DNA of 64,000 nucleotides from Sphingobacteriaceae bacterium (GTDB lineage Bacteria; Bacteroidota; Bacteroidia; Sphingobacteriales; Sphingobacteriaceae). Position numbers and translations under genes: made by a program. Positions 1 through 8,893 of this stretch are shown here, in pieces. Position 1 is the first letter of the stretch, and every line of letters starts with the position of its first letter. The notes under the pieces are model-generated. The model saw nothing but the letters and a program-made list of their open reading frames with translations. It was not told the DNA's origin and ran no database searches. Location: contig JAQSWM010000003.1 of NCBI GenBank assembly GCA_029266635.1, positions 1-64,000 on the forward strand, read 5' to 3'.

Positions 1-100
1 GGTGACATGGTTCTCGAAGTTTTCTGCTTTTAATTACATTAGTGCAGCTCGACACGGAAGTGCTTTTAATCGGGCACAATATAAACACTCAACGTTAGCA
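1..100 (+). repeat. partial attC-like site (right half) at window edge
   Basis: The last 30 bases before the stop of the S41 peptidase gene resemble one arm of the attC-like sites at 23.1-24.6 kb. Bases 70-97 (CGGGCAC..ACGTTA) match 23244-23268 (CGGGCAT..ATGTTA) closely, and the preceding bases read in reverse complement (CGATTAAAAGCACTTC ... CTTCGAGAACCATGTCACC) align with the interior of the site at 24505-24641. The R' box would be GTTAGCA at 94-100, so the site points to the right, opposite to the other array. Its left half lies outside the window. Seen directly: the similarity. Inferred: that it is an attC. Confidence 0.6.
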
Positions 101-101
101 G

Positions 102-1613
102 CTAATTTCTCATCGCTCTCTCCAATTCCACATCCATTCCTTTCTTCAATTCTGATACCTTCGGCAGCACCTCAACATCCGGGAAAACACCATGCCCTTT
201 TACGGGCGTGCTGGTATCCGGCGCAAGCCTGTAAAGCGGCATTCGCAATATCAATCGTGTGTTTGGTAGTTTTATCAATGGCAGGTACCCGGCCGAGCAT
301 TCATTAAAACCTCCGCCTGTTTCTTCCCCAATAAAAGTTGCCCGGTTTATTTCCTTTAGGTTAGCCGATAGCAGGCTTGATGCAGAGAAAGTGGATCCAT
401 TGATCAGCACTTTTAAATCGCTGGTGTAATTATCAGCTTTTGGCCTGAGCGGCTTGCTCCCTTTAAGGTTCACTGTGTAGCCATGTTCCGCATCCTTTTT
501 AAACATTACAAGGCTTCTCAAGAAATAATTGATCTGGTAAATAATCGGAATAGGTGCTTTATAAAAGCGCTTCCTGGCGTACGTTTCTCCCAGGAAAACG
601 AAAGGTGAGTCGGTGAGATATGCAAATAAATTTCTGCTGGCCTGCAAGGTTCCGCCACCGTTATACCGAAGATCCAATATCAACATATTAACATGATGTT
701 GTTTAATATCAGCAAAACTCTCGCGGTAAAAGCGGCTGTGGTTACTTCCCGAAAACGAAAAACTCCTCACCTTCAACAGGGCTGCAGTAGAATCGCTGTT
801 CAGATATGACAAATTCAATAAAGGCTGACCATGTTCATCTGATCCTTTGTATCGCGGGCTTTTCTTAGGCCTTGTATGAGCTTGTTTCTTCGCAGCCACA
901 TCAGCAGTATCCTTGCTTACTTTCCTGACGTACACGGTGTCTTTTAAGCCTGTACTATCCCGAATTTGCAAATGCAGCGTATCTGCTTGTTTATTGAACA
1001 GGCGATACCAGCCATAGGGATTCTTCTCCAGCGAACGGTTGTAATACGTGGTGTTATATCCGTCAGAACTGATCAGCGTACGAGCTGTGTCGAGGATGTT
1101 CTGAACAGATTTGTGATTGATGGAAACCAGCTGATCACCCGGGTGTAGTAGTTTATTTTTTGTAGGATTGTTAATTACGAACAGCTTGTCGTCTTCAATT
1201 CTGTAATACAGCTCGCTTAATAATGATTTTCCTTTGGCTTTGCTTTCCCTGAACTGTTGTCGGGAAAGCTTGGGCGAAAGCATCAGCAATCTTGTATGGC
1301 CACATCGCAACTGAGCCACCACAGGAGCCGCACGCTTGTAGAATTCCATCATGGTGATAGAATCTTTTAGCGTGTTGTACACACTGTCGAACTTAGTATC
1401 TAAGTCCTTTTTTGATATGTACCAGTAAATGCCCTGATGGGCTTCTTCCAGCGAAGCACGCACTACAGAAAAGTCCTTCCGTAGCTCTTCAGGACTGAAT
1501 TTTCGTTCTGTTACGTTGTAGTTGTATGTTTTTAAGCTCACGCAGGCTTGCGTAAATAAAATCAGCACACTAAAACAAAGAAGCTTAAAGCGGCGGCTAA
1601 ACCTAAATTTCAT
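102..1613 (-). CDS. S41 family peptidase, lipoprotein
   Basis: 503-residue secreted protease of the S41 (C-terminal processing peptidase, tail-specific/tricorn) family. The N-terminus has a basic stretch, a hydrophobic segment and a lipobox ending at Cys24 (FTQAC), so it is probably a lipoprotein. The C-terminal half has the S41 fold signature: an ILDLRYNGGG strand-turn near residue 310 and NGSTFSAS near 405-412, where Ser410 is the likely nucleophile, followed by GEETGGG. A PDZ-like segment (PGDQLVSIN) lies around residue 155. Substrate unknown. Its start codon shares one base with the nadA stop (TAATG), so it is probably co-transcribed with nadA although functionally unrelated. The 3' end abuts the attC-like half site at the window edge. 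Confidence 0.85.
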   Translation of the reverse strand: MKFRFSRRFKLLCFSVLILFTQACVSLKTYNYNVTERKFSPEELRKDFSVVRASLEEAHQGIYWYISKKDLDTKFDSVYNTLKDSITMMEFYKRAAPVVAQLRCGHTRLLMLSPKLSRQQFRESKAKGKSLLSELYYRIEDDKLFVINNPTKNKLLHPGDQLVSINHKSVQNILDTARTLISSDGYNTTYYNRSLEKNPYGWYRLFNKQADTLHLQIRDSTGLKDTVYVRKVSKDTADVAAKKQAHTRPKKSPRYKGSDEHGQPLLNLSYLNSDSTAALLKVRSFSFSGSNHSRFYRESFADIKQHHVNMLILDLRYNGGGTLQASRNLFAYLTDSPFVFLGETYARKRFYKAPIPIIYQINYFLRSLVMFKKDAEHGYTVNLKGSKPLRPKADNYTSDLKVLINGSTFSASSLLSANLKEINRATFIGEETGGGFNECSAGYLPLIKLPNTRLILRMPLYRLAPDTSTPVKGHGVFPDVEVLPKVSELKKGMDVELERAMRN

Positions 1614-2608
1614 TAAACCAGCCCGAGCTTTTCAGAGATATCCAGCATCCTTTGTATTGGGAGTTTTGCACGTTCTATGATGTTAGAAGGAACAGTAACT
1701 TCTGGCAGTTCATGTTTCATACAGAGGTATAGTTTTTCCAGGGTATTCCTTTTCATGTGCGGGCAATCATTGCAGGCGCAGGTATTATTTGGCGGTGCCG
1801 GGATAAATACTTTGCCAGGATTAGCCTTTTCCATCTGGTGAATAATGCCACTTTCTGTAGCTACTATGAACTCTTTAGCAGGATTGTTCATGGTATATTT
1901 CAGCAGGCCGGTGGTTGAGCCAATGTAATCTGCCATGTTCAATACTACATCTTCACATTCAGGGTGAGCGATGAATTTAGCGCTGGGATGCCGTTCTCTT
2001 AGCCTGGTTATTTTTTGCTGGGAGAATATCTCGTGGACCATACAGGCACCATTCCACAACACTAAATCTCTTCCGGTTTTCTTTGCTACGTAAGCTCCGA
2101 GATTTTTATCCGGGCCGAAGATGATCTTCTGATCTTTCGGCAGGCTTTCTACAATTTGGACCGCGTTGGATGAGGTACAAACGATATCGCTCAGGGCCTT
2201 TAAACCGGCTGTGCAGTTTACGTAGGTGATAACAAGATGATCGGGGTAGTTCTCCTTGAATTTTGCAAATAGGTGCGGCGGGCAACTATCTGAGAGAGAG
2301 CAACCGGCTTTAAGGTCGGGTAAAAGTACTTTCTTGTCAGGAGATAGAATTTTGGCTGTTTCTGCCATGAAATGCACTCCTGCAAAGACGATGATCTTGG
2401 CATCTGTTTTGGCAGCTTCCTGCGATAAACCGAGACTGTCGCCGATATAATCGGCAATATCCTGTATATCAGGTTCCTGATAATAGTGAGCAAGAACAAC
2501 AGCATTCTTTTCCTTTTTTAACTTATTAATCTCATCAAAAAGATCCAGGGTTGGATCTATGGGCTCATCAATAAAACCCTTAACTTTTATGTCTTCGAAG
2601 GTATCCAT
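1613..2608 (-). CDS. nadA: quinolinate synthase NadA
   Basis: 331 residues. Condenses iminoaspartate with dihydroxyacetone phosphate to quinolinate in de novo NAD synthesis, using an oxygen-sensitive [4Fe-4S] cluster. The start [18 protein letters not shown] is the typical substrate-binding region. The conserved cluster cysteines are visible as Cys103 (KAGCSLSD), Cys189 (NGACMVHE) and Cys282 in CACNDCPHM. Length and residue spacing fit the family. It stands head to head with nadB across a 411-bp intergenic region, so the two iminoaspartate-pathway genes are divergent rather than in one operon. No nadC in the window. Confidence 0.97.
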   Translation of the reverse strand: MDTFEDIKVKGFIDEPIDPTLDLFDEINKLKKEKNAVVLAHYYQEPDIQDIADYIGDSLGLSQEAAKTDAKIIVFAGVHFMAETAKILSPDKKVLLPDLKAGCSLSDSCPPHLFAKFKENYPDHLVITYVNCTAGLKALSDIVCTSSNAVQIVESLPKDQKIIFGPDKNLGAYVAKKTGRDLVLWNGACMVHEIFSQQKITRLRERHPSAKFIAHPECEDVVLNMADYIGSTTGLLKYTMNNPAKEFIVATESGIIHQMEKANPGKVFIPAPPNNTCACNDCPHMKRNTLEKLYLCMKHELPEVTVPSNIIERAKLPIQRMLDISEKLGLV

Positions 2609-3019
2609 TTATCTACATTTCAATAAATACAATTAATTCTTTAAAAGAATCTTTTACTGTTTATTAGTGTGTTGGTATTGTGAAGAAGTCGATATACTTT
2701 TTTTTAAAGTTTTTGTTTTTAGCCTTTTCTAAACAATTTATCCACAGAAGAAGCAACTTAGTTCATTGATTATCAGATTGCTTAATATAGGCGGATAAAT
2801 ATTCGAAAGTTATATGTGCAATATTTGCTGCTCTCTAAAACGTTGATATCTGCGGATATTATGCTCACAACTTCTGCAAAAATAAGTATTCAACAGGCGC
2901 TTTTTACTCTTAGCCGGAACTTATACAGATTAATGAAATCTTATTTACACAAAATCAACATCTTTATACCGTTTACCAACAAAGAAGATAAGTAGGCTGT
3001 TGTTACATAAATTTTATTA
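2609..3019. other. AT-rich divergent intergenic region between nadA and nadB
   Basis: 411 bases without a convincing gene. It must hold the promoters of nadA and nadB. It is conspicuously A+T rich and includes one perfect DnaA-box sequence, TTATCCACA, at 2738-2746; another copy in inverse orientation (TGTGGATAA) lies inside nadB at 3514-3522. I see no convincing NadR/NrtR-type palindrome and no clear TAnnTTTG promoter. A short open frame on the minus strand (2941-3180) overlaps nadB and is not credible. Confidence 0.5.
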
Positions 3020-4606
3020 ATGAAGACTGTTGATTTCCTTGTGATAGGTTCGGGCATAGCCGGATTAAACTTCGCTCTTAAGGCAGCAAAATACGGTAAG
3101 GTGCTGATAGTTACCAAGGCAAATGCCGATGAATCTAACACAAAATATGCACAGGGCGGTGTGGCTGTGGTTGTGGACAAAGAGGATTCGTTCTATAAAC
3201 ATATAGAAGACACATTAATTGCCGGAGATGGCTTATGCGACGAGAAGATTGTTGAGATCGTTGTAAAGGAAGGTCCGGCACGTATTCAGGAGATTATTGA
3301 TTACGGAACAAACTTCGACAAAACGAATCAAGGGATGTTTGATCTTGCCAAAGAGGGCGGGCATTCCGAACATCGGGTATTACATTATAAGGATATAACG
3401 GGATTTGAAATAGAACGTGCCTTGCTCGAACAGATACATAAAGACCCCAATATTGAGCTATTGACGCACTATTTTGCTGTCGAGCTAATCACACAACATC
3501 ATCTCGGACAATTTGTGGATAAAAGCTCGGATGATATTGCCTGCTACGGAGTTTATGCTTTGAATACGCAGTCAAACAAAGTTGAAAAGTTCCTATCTAA
3601 GGTGACGCTGATGGCAACCGGCGGCGCAGGACATATTTATTCAACCACTACCAACCCGGTGATTGCAACGGGCGATGGCCTTGCGATGGTCTATCGTGCC
3701 AAGGGAAAGGTGCGGAATATGGAGTTTATCCAGTTTCATCCTACAGCTTTGTATAATCCTGGCGAATATCCTTCTTTCCTGATCTCAGAGGCTGTAAGAG
3801 GTTTTGGCGGTGTGTTGAAGGATCAGAAGGGAAATGAGTTCATGCAAAACTATGATCCGAGGAAATCGCTTGCACCGAGGGATATTGTGGCTCGGGCAAT
3901 AGATTCTGAAATGAAAAAATCCGGCAGTGATTTTGTTTATCTTGATATACGCCATCGCTCAAAAGAAGACCTGTTATCACATTTCCCGAACATTTATGCA
4001 AAGTGCCTAAGCATAGGCATCGACATGACTAGAGACATGATCCCGGTTACTCCCGCAGCTCATTACATGTGCGGCGGCATAATGGTGGATGAAATGGGGC
4101 GCTCCTCAATCAAAAGATTATATGCCTGCGGAGAATGTTCTTCAACAGGGCTCCACGGCGCTAACAGGCTTGCTTCTAATTCGCTGTTGGAAGCTGCAGT
4201 TTTTGCTCATCGGATATTTAATGACGCTGTCGATAAGTTTGAGTCGTATTCTAATCCTGGCGAAGTGCCTGAGTGGGATGAAACGAATACGCAATTGCTG
4301 AACGAAGATATTTTGGTGATACACAACCTTCGTGAAGTGCAGAAGGTGATGAGCGATTATGTCGGCATTGTGCGGTCGGATTTCCGGCTTGAAAGGGCGA
4401 TGCGGAGGCTTGGGCTCCTTTATGAGGAAACAGAAGATTTCTACAAGAAAACAAAATTATCTGTTCAACTATGTGAGCTGAGGAATGTGATCCAGACCGC
4501 GTATGTGGTTATTAAGTCCGCAATGTTGAGGAAGGAAAGCCGGGGGCTGCATTTTACAACCGATTACCCTGGGCATCAGGAAAATCCTACAGACACTATT
4601 TTTTAG
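3020..4606 (+). CDS. nadB: L-aspartate oxidase NadB
   Basis: 528-residue FAD flavoprotein that oxidises L-aspartate to iminoaspartate, the substrate of NadA. The N-terminus carries the dinucleotide-binding motif VIGSGIAGLNFA (residues 7-18). GGHSEHRVLHYKD and the substrate region HPTALYNPGEYPSFLISEAVRG (read in two parts around residues 240-262) are typical of the succinate dehydrogenase/aspartate oxidase family, and HYMCGGI follows near residue 350. The C-terminal helical domain (DYVGIVRS..RAM) is present, so the gene is full length. It ends 2 bases from a convergent tRNA gene. Confidence 0.96.
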   Translation: MKTVDFLVIGSGIAGLNFALKAAKYGKVLIVTKANADESNTKYAQGGVAVVVDKEDSFYKHIEDTLIAGDGLCDEKIVEIVVKEGPARIQEIIDYGTNFDKTNQGMFDLAKEGGHSEHRVLHYKDITGFEIERALLEQIHKDPNIELLTHYFAVELITQHHLGQFVDKSSDDIACYGVYALNTQSNKVEKFLSKVTLMATGGAGHIYSTTTNPVIATGDGLAMVYRAKGKVRNMEFIQFHPTALYNPGEYPSFLISEAVRGFGGVLKDQKGNEFMQNYDPRKSLAPRDIVARAIDSEMKKSGSDFVYLDIRHRSKEDLLSHFPNIYAKCLSIGIDMTRDMIPVTPAAHYMCGGIMVDEMGRSSIKRLYACGECSSTGLHGANRLASNSLLEAAVFAHRIFNDAVDKFESYSNPGEVPEWDETNTQLLNEDILVIHNLREVQKVMSDYVGIVRSDFRLERAMRRLGLLYEETEDFYKKTKLSVQLCELRNVIQTAYVVIKSAMLRKESRGLHFTTDYPGHQENPTDTIF

Positions 4607-4608
4607 AG

Positions 4609-4681
4609 AGCGGAAAACGGGATTCGAACCCGCGGCCTTCAGTTTGGGAAACTGATGCTCTACCGACTGAGCTATTTCCGC
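4609..4681 (-). tRNA. tRNA-Gly (anticodon CCC)
   Basis: 73 nt that fold as a cloverleaf on the minus strand. The acceptor stem GCGGAAA/TTTCCGC is perfect; D arm GCTC..GAGC; anticodon stem TCAGT/ACTGA with loop TTCCCAA giving anticodon CCC; T arm GCGGG TTCGAAT CCCGT. The discriminator is U, usual for bacterial tRNA-Gly. CCA is not encoded, so it must be added by nucleotidyltransferase. Confidence 0.97.
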
Positions 4682-4710
4682 TTGTATTCAACACAACTAA
4701 ATTAGAAAAA

Positions 4711-5220
4711 ATGCCATTAATCCTTCCTGTAAAAGAAAAATATCCGGTTTTTGGATCAGATTGTTTTATTGCCGAAAATGCCACAATCGTCGGAGATGTG
4801 GAAATGGGCAGCAATTGCTCAGTTTGGTTTAATGCGGTTGTGCGGGGAGATGTTAATTATATCAAAGTTGGGAATAATACCAACATTCAGGATGGCGCTG
4901 TCATCCATTGCACTTACCAGAAAGCGGCTACCGACATTGGTAATAATGTTTCTGTGGGGCATAATGCCATTGTGCATGGCTGTACGCTGAAAGATAGGGT
5001 CTTGATAGGCATGGGAGCTATTGTAATGGATGATGCTGTTGTGGAAGAATATTGCATTATCGCTGCAGGTTCTGTTGTGCTAGAGAAGTTCGTTTGCGAG
5101 TCTGGTTTCCTTTATGCGGGTACTCCGGCCAGGAAAATCAAGCCAATAACGGATGAGCAGAGGGAGCTATTGAATCGGTTGCCGGACAATTACATTATGT
5201 ACTCAGACTGGTTTAAGTAG
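4711..5220 (+). CDS. gamma-class carbonic anhydrase family protein
   Basis: 169-residue left-handed beta-helix protein of the YrdA/PaaY/CaiE type. Hexapeptide repeats (for example AENATIVGDVEMGSN, IGNNVSVGHNAIVHG) fill residues 20-140. Three histidines that bind zinc or iron in the family are present: His66 (VIHC), His84 (VGH) and His89 (IVHG). The family covers carbonic anhydrases and proteins whose activity is undetermined, so the enzymatic role is only likely. Stop codon is directly adjacent to the convergent gene at 5221. Confidence 0.9.
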   Translation: MPLILPVKEKYPVFGSDCFIAENATIVGDVEMGSNCSVWFNAVVRGDVNYIKVGNNTNIQDGAVIHCTYQKAATDIGNNVSVGHNAIVHGCTLKDRVLIGMGAIVMDDAVVEEYCIIAAGSVVLEKFVCESGFLYAGTPARKIKPITDEQRELLNRLPDNYIMYSDWFK

Positions 5221-6846
5221 TTATTTCAGAGGTGGTACTCTGAGCGTTTCCTCGTCATCAAGGTTAACGCGTAAAATAATTTCTTGTGCGTAATTCCAGA
5301 TCGGTTCAGGTTGCCGCTGTTCCTTAACGTTGCCGGTGTCCCACTTGCCGTTGTTATTCTGGTCATAAATAACGCGTAAGTTGTACGTTCCGGGCGCTAT
5401 TCCGCTGAAAACGATCTTTTTATTTCCGTGCAAAGCTGAACTTCTTACAGGAATATCCTTGCTAACCAGTTGCAGAATGTAGGAGCCGCTATCGGGAGGA
5501 ATAACATTGACGATAAGATTTGTGTAGTTATCATCAGGATCCATAGTGAAAGTTCTGGAATACGATTTATTCTTCCCTCCCATTAATCCCGTAAAGGCAT
5601 TATCTCCTATGTCCAGAATGTACTTTCGCTTGTTCCGCCATGGATAGCTTACTCGGTATTTTCGGAAAGATGATGTATCCTGCGTGAACTTAAATGCTTT
5701 TGGAATAGAGTCTTCCAGCAGCGTTATTTTAGTGGGATCTGCCGCAGTAATCGGCGAGGACAAGGTTAAGATCAGATCGGTTCCCTGCCGCACCTTGTTA
5801 GCAGGTGCATTATCTGAAATCGTTACAGCAGTGTTGTAAGTATCTTTTTTGTTCCTTCGGATATTTATGGTATCCAGGTTTTTTCCACTATCCTGAACAG
5901 CAACAAGGATAGAGTCGAAGGATATTTCCGGCAGCCAAACCAGAGCAGTGTCAGCGAGTTTATTGAACTCAAGTTTTTTTGTTGCATTCAGCTCGGCGGG
6001 ATTGATTATCGTCAATCCCGGTTTTTTAAGTCCTTTATTGAAGGTAAATATCAAATGTCCATCGGATAGTAGCTTACGCTCCAATACCCTGAACACGGGA
6101 GGCTCTTCATTAAAAAGACTTAGGGTAATATTACTTACGTTTTTATTGAGCACAATTGGTTCTTTCCTGAACGCAATCCCCTCATTGCTGGAGTTGTAAA
6201 TCCTGTCTCCGCCCTGCTCTTTTAAGGCGTATATTTTATAGGTATCTTCTCTTAAATTATGGAGTGTAAAGTTGCCGGATGAATCTGTGCTGGTAAATAT
6301 GCTTGCCTTACGCTTTCCAAATAGAGAATCTTGCCTGAGTGGAAGAATGAAAACAGTTGCTTCGAGTTCAGGCTTGTTGGTAATAGCGTTTGTTACTGTT
6401 CCGGAAATCGTTAGCGAATCGATTACGTTCCCGGTAGCAAAAACATAGCTGTAGTTCTTCAGGATGTTTCCTTCGTTGTAATCAACAAGACCCTTTCCGA
6501 AGTTTATCGTATAAGTGGTGTTCTTCTCCAGCGTGTCCTTAAATGTGATCTCCAGTACTTTCTTCCTCACTTTAAACTCGGGCGCTTTTTCCATCGCCGG
6601 AGAAATGCTGATTTCCTTAAACTCGTTACTCAGTTTAAAATATTCGTCGAACTCAATCTGAATTTTTGACGCAGAAAAATTTCTGGACAGATTAGGTGGT
6701 GTTTCTTTTAAAACTTTTGGTGGTTCCAGATCTCTTTTACCTCCGGTAGGTTGCTGAATGCTTGCACAGCCAACTATTCCCCCCAGGATAAGCCACAATA
6801 CGGTTAAAAAATTTAACTTTTTATAGTGCTTTAAAAATTTGCGCAT
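5221..6846 (-). CDS. Ig-like domain lipoprotein
   Basis: 541-residue predicted lipoprotein: lipobox GIVGC with Cys27, then an SbsA-type Ig-like (Big_5-like) domain starting at PPKVLKETPPNLS and covering roughly residues 40-130 (IQIEFDEYFKLS, TYTINFGKGL). A carboxypeptidase-regulatory or SdrB-like beta-sandwich follows (ISGTVTNAITNKPELEATV, about 150-240), and a similar repeat with DQNNNGKWDTG sits near the C-terminus. Such proteins are common and uncharacterised in Bacteroidota envelopes. Gene is monocistronic by context; 134 bases separate it from mnmG. Confidence 0.8.
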   Translation of the reverse strand: MRKFLKHYKKLNFLTVLWLILGGIVGCASIQQPTGGKRDLEPPKVLKETPPNLSRNFSASKIQIEFDEYFKLSNEFKEISISPAMEKAPEFKVRKKVLEITFKDTLEKNTTYTINFGKGLVDYNEGNILKNYSYVFATGNVIDSLTISGTVTNAITNKPELEATVFILPLRQDSLFGKRKASIFTSTDSSGNFTLHNLREDTYKIYALKEQGGDRIYNSSNEGIAFRKEPIVLNKNVSNITLSLFNEEPPVFRVLERKLLSDGHLIFTFNKGLKKPGLTIINPAELNATKKLEFNKLADTALVWLPEISFDSILVAVQDSGKNLDTINIRRNKKDTYNTAVTISDNAPANKVRQGTDLILTLSSPITAADPTKITLLEDSIPKAFKFTQDTSSFRKYRVSYPWRNKRKYILDIGDNAFTGLMGGKNKSYSRTFTMDPDDNYTNLIVNVIPPDSGSYILQLVSKDIPVRSSALHGNKKIVFSGIAPGTYNLRVIYDQNNNGKWDTGNVKEQRQPEPIWNYAQEIILRVNLDDEETLRVPPLK

Positions 6847-6980
6847 TTATAAGCCTTTATACGAGTTTTTAGTTGCCGATGAACTGCAGGTCGTTTTTCG
6901 TAAAATATTTCCTCTAATAGCTTTTAAAAAGGTCCCGCATATTTAAATGATAAATAGCTATAAACCAATTAGTTATATGT

Positions 6981-8843
6981 CTATCGAGTAATATGAACCA
7001 TTAAAACTGAAATATCCGAGGGAGAAACTCCCGAAATCCTTGATGCCTGGCCTAATGTTCGTGGTTTAATCTTCATCAGTTTTTCGCGAGCCTCTTTTGA
7101 CAATGATCCTAAAGTGTGATAGTCAAATTCAGGATTGATTTGATGATCTTCCATTCTTTGCATCTTGTTTACGATCTCAAGTTCTTTTTCAAAATAACTC
7201 TCATACTTTATTTTGATCTCAGCTTCTTCTATCGTTTCCTTGTTGTATTTACCCAACAGCTCGTCAAGTGACGGACTTGCTGATCGGAGGGTTTTAAAAG
7301 ACAGCTGTGGCCGACTGAGTAATTGAAACAGCTTGGCGTTTTGAGATATCGCTGAGGTGCCAACCTCTTCCAGAATGCCATTGACGGAAGAGGGCTCGAG
7401 TGAATGCCGCTTGGTAAAGTCGACGATCTCTTCGGCATTCACAACTTTATCTTTTACCTTCTGTAGGCGTTCGTCACTTATCAGCCCAAGATTATGCCCT
7501 ATTGGCGAAAGCCGGATATCCGCATTGTCTTGCCTCAGCAAAAGCCTGTGCTCTGCCCGCGAAGTGAACATGCGGTAAGGCTCTTCAGTTCCTTTTGTTA
7601 CCAAATCATCAATCAAAACTCCGATGTATGATTCTGATCTTTTCATGATCAGTTCGTGGTTGTCCTTGATCTTCTGATGTGCGTTGATGCCTGCGATGAA
7701 GCCCTGGCTCGCTGCTTCCTCGTAGCCGGTTGTGCCATTTATTTGACCCGCGAAGAAGAGGTTGTTTATGAGTTTGGTTTCGAGAGTGAGGCTGAGCTGG
7801 GTTGGGGGGAAGTAATCATATTCGATCGCATATCCGGGACGGAACATTCGTGCTTTCTCAAAGCCTGGTATAAGAGTAAGGGCTTTGTATTGTACGTCTT
7901 CCGGAAGGGAGGTGGAAAAGCCGTTTACATAAATCTCTACTGTATTCCATCCCTCTGGCTCTACAAATATCTGATGCCGTTCCCTCTCTGCAAATCTGTT
8001 AATCTTATCTTCTATTGATGGACAATATCTAGGTCCTAAACCTTTTATCCTGCCTGTAAACATCGGGGATTTCTCAAATCCCTCTTTCAATGTCTCATGT
8101 ACTGTCGAGTTTGTGTACGTGATCCAGCAGCAACGTTGCTCTTTCGACAGTTCCACATCGGTGAAGGAAAACCTGCCCCGTTCTTCGTCTCCCCACTGTT
8201 CTTCCATTTTGGAGTAGTCAAGGCTGCGGCCATCCACACGTGGTGGGGTTCCGGTTTTCATTCTCCCGGACTCAAAGCCGAGGCTCATCAACTGTTCTGT
8301 TATTCCAGTTGCTGCACGCTCTGCTGCTCTGCCGCCACCAAACCTTTTCTCGCCGATATGAATAAGTCCATTCAGGAAAGTGCCATTAGTTAATATAACG
8401 GCATCAGATTCTATTTCAATTCCCAATGAGGTCTTTACGCCAGAAACCTTATCTCCTTTAACTAAGATCGAAGAAACCGTATCCTGCCAAAAGTCGACAT
8501 TAAGATTGCTCTCGAGGGTTAAACGCCACTCTTCAGCAAAACGCATTCTGTCACTTTGTGCTCTGGGGCTCCACATCGCCGGTCCTTTTGAGCGGTTCAG
8601 CATTCTGAACTGGATGCTGGTTTTGTCAGTAATGATGCCTGAAAAGCCCCCCATAGCATCTATTTCTCGCACAATCTGACCTTTCGCTACACCGCCCATT
8701 GCGGGATTGCAGCTCATTTGGGCAATCGTGTTCATGTTCATGGTGATGAGCAAAACACTCGAGCCTAGGTTCGCTGCAGCCATAGCCGCTTCACAGCCTG
8801 CATGGCCTGCACCCACTACTATTATGTCGTATTTTTTAAACAT
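6981..8843 (-). CDS. mnmG: tRNA uridine-5-carboxymethylaminomethyl modification enzyme MnmG
   Basis: 620-residue FAD protein that with MnmE makes the cmnm5 group on wobble uridine 34 of certain tRNAs. The FAD motif [10 protein letters not shown] is at residues 11-20; [22 protein letters not shown] and the C-terminal [16 protein letters not shown] helical region bind tRNA and MnmE in the family. Full length. Two parS-like palindromes lie directly upstream, between this gene and the ABC-F gene; in many bacteria mnmG is near oriC and parAB, which fits. mnmE is not in the window. Confidence 0.97.
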   Translation of the reverse strand: MFKKYDIIVVGAGHAGCEAAMAAANLGSSVLLITMNMNTIAQMSCNPAMGGVAKGQIVREIDAMGGFSGIITDKTSIQFRMLNRSKGPAMWSPRAQSDRMRFAEEWRLTLESNLNVDFWQDTVSSILVKGDKVSGVKTSLGIEIESDAVILTNGTFLNGLIHIGEKRFGGGRAAERAATGITEQLMSLGFESGRMKTGTPPRVDGRSLDYSKMEEQWGDEERGRFSFTDVELSKEQRCCWITYTNSTVHETLKEGFEKSPMFTGRIKGLGPRYCPSIEDKINRFAERERHQIFVEPEGWNTVEIYVNGFSTSLPEDVQYKALTLIPGFEKARMFRPGYAIEYDYFPPTQLSLTLETKLINNLFFAGQINGTTGYEEAASQGFIAGINAHQKIKDNHELIMKRSESYIGVLIDDLVTKGTEEPYRMFTSRAEHRLLLRQDNADIRLSPIGHNLGLISDERLQKVKDKVVNAEEIVDFTKRHSLEPSSVNGILEEVGTSAISQNAKLFQLLSRPQLSFKTLRSASPSLDELLGKYNKETIEEAEIKIKYESYFEKELEIVNKMQRMEDHQINPEFDYHTLGSLSKEAREKLMKIKPRTLGQASRISGVSPSDISVLMVHITR

Positions 8844-8850
8844 AGTTCAA

Positions 8851-8866
8851 TGTTCCACGTGGAACT
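8851..8866. promoter_or_regulatory. parS-like centromere site 1
   Basis: The 14-base perfect palindrome GTTCCACGTGGAAC (8852-8865), with T before and T after. It matches the ParB-binding parS consensus used across bacteria (TGTTNCACGTGNAACA) at nearly all positions. It sits 8 bases upstream of the mnmG start. Confidence 0.8.
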
Positions 8867-8877
8867 CTATTCTTGTA

Positions 8878-8893
8878 AGTTCCACGTGGAACT
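8878..8893. promoter_or_regulatory. parS-like centromere site 2
   Basis: A second identical core GTTCCACGTGGAAC at 8879-8892, 27 bases centre to centre from the first. It touches the stop codon of the ABC-F gene (stop at 8893-8895). Two identical copies in one 49-base gap make chance occurrence very unlikely. Confidence 0.8.

Noticed and set aside
2-307. 101-codon open frame on the plus strand at the window start
   Set aside because: It overlaps the 3' part of the S41 gene antisense and the attC-like half site, and has low-complexity composition.
7656-8018. 120-codon plus-strand frame inside mnmG
   Set aside because: It is antisense to a highly conserved gene with no independent support.
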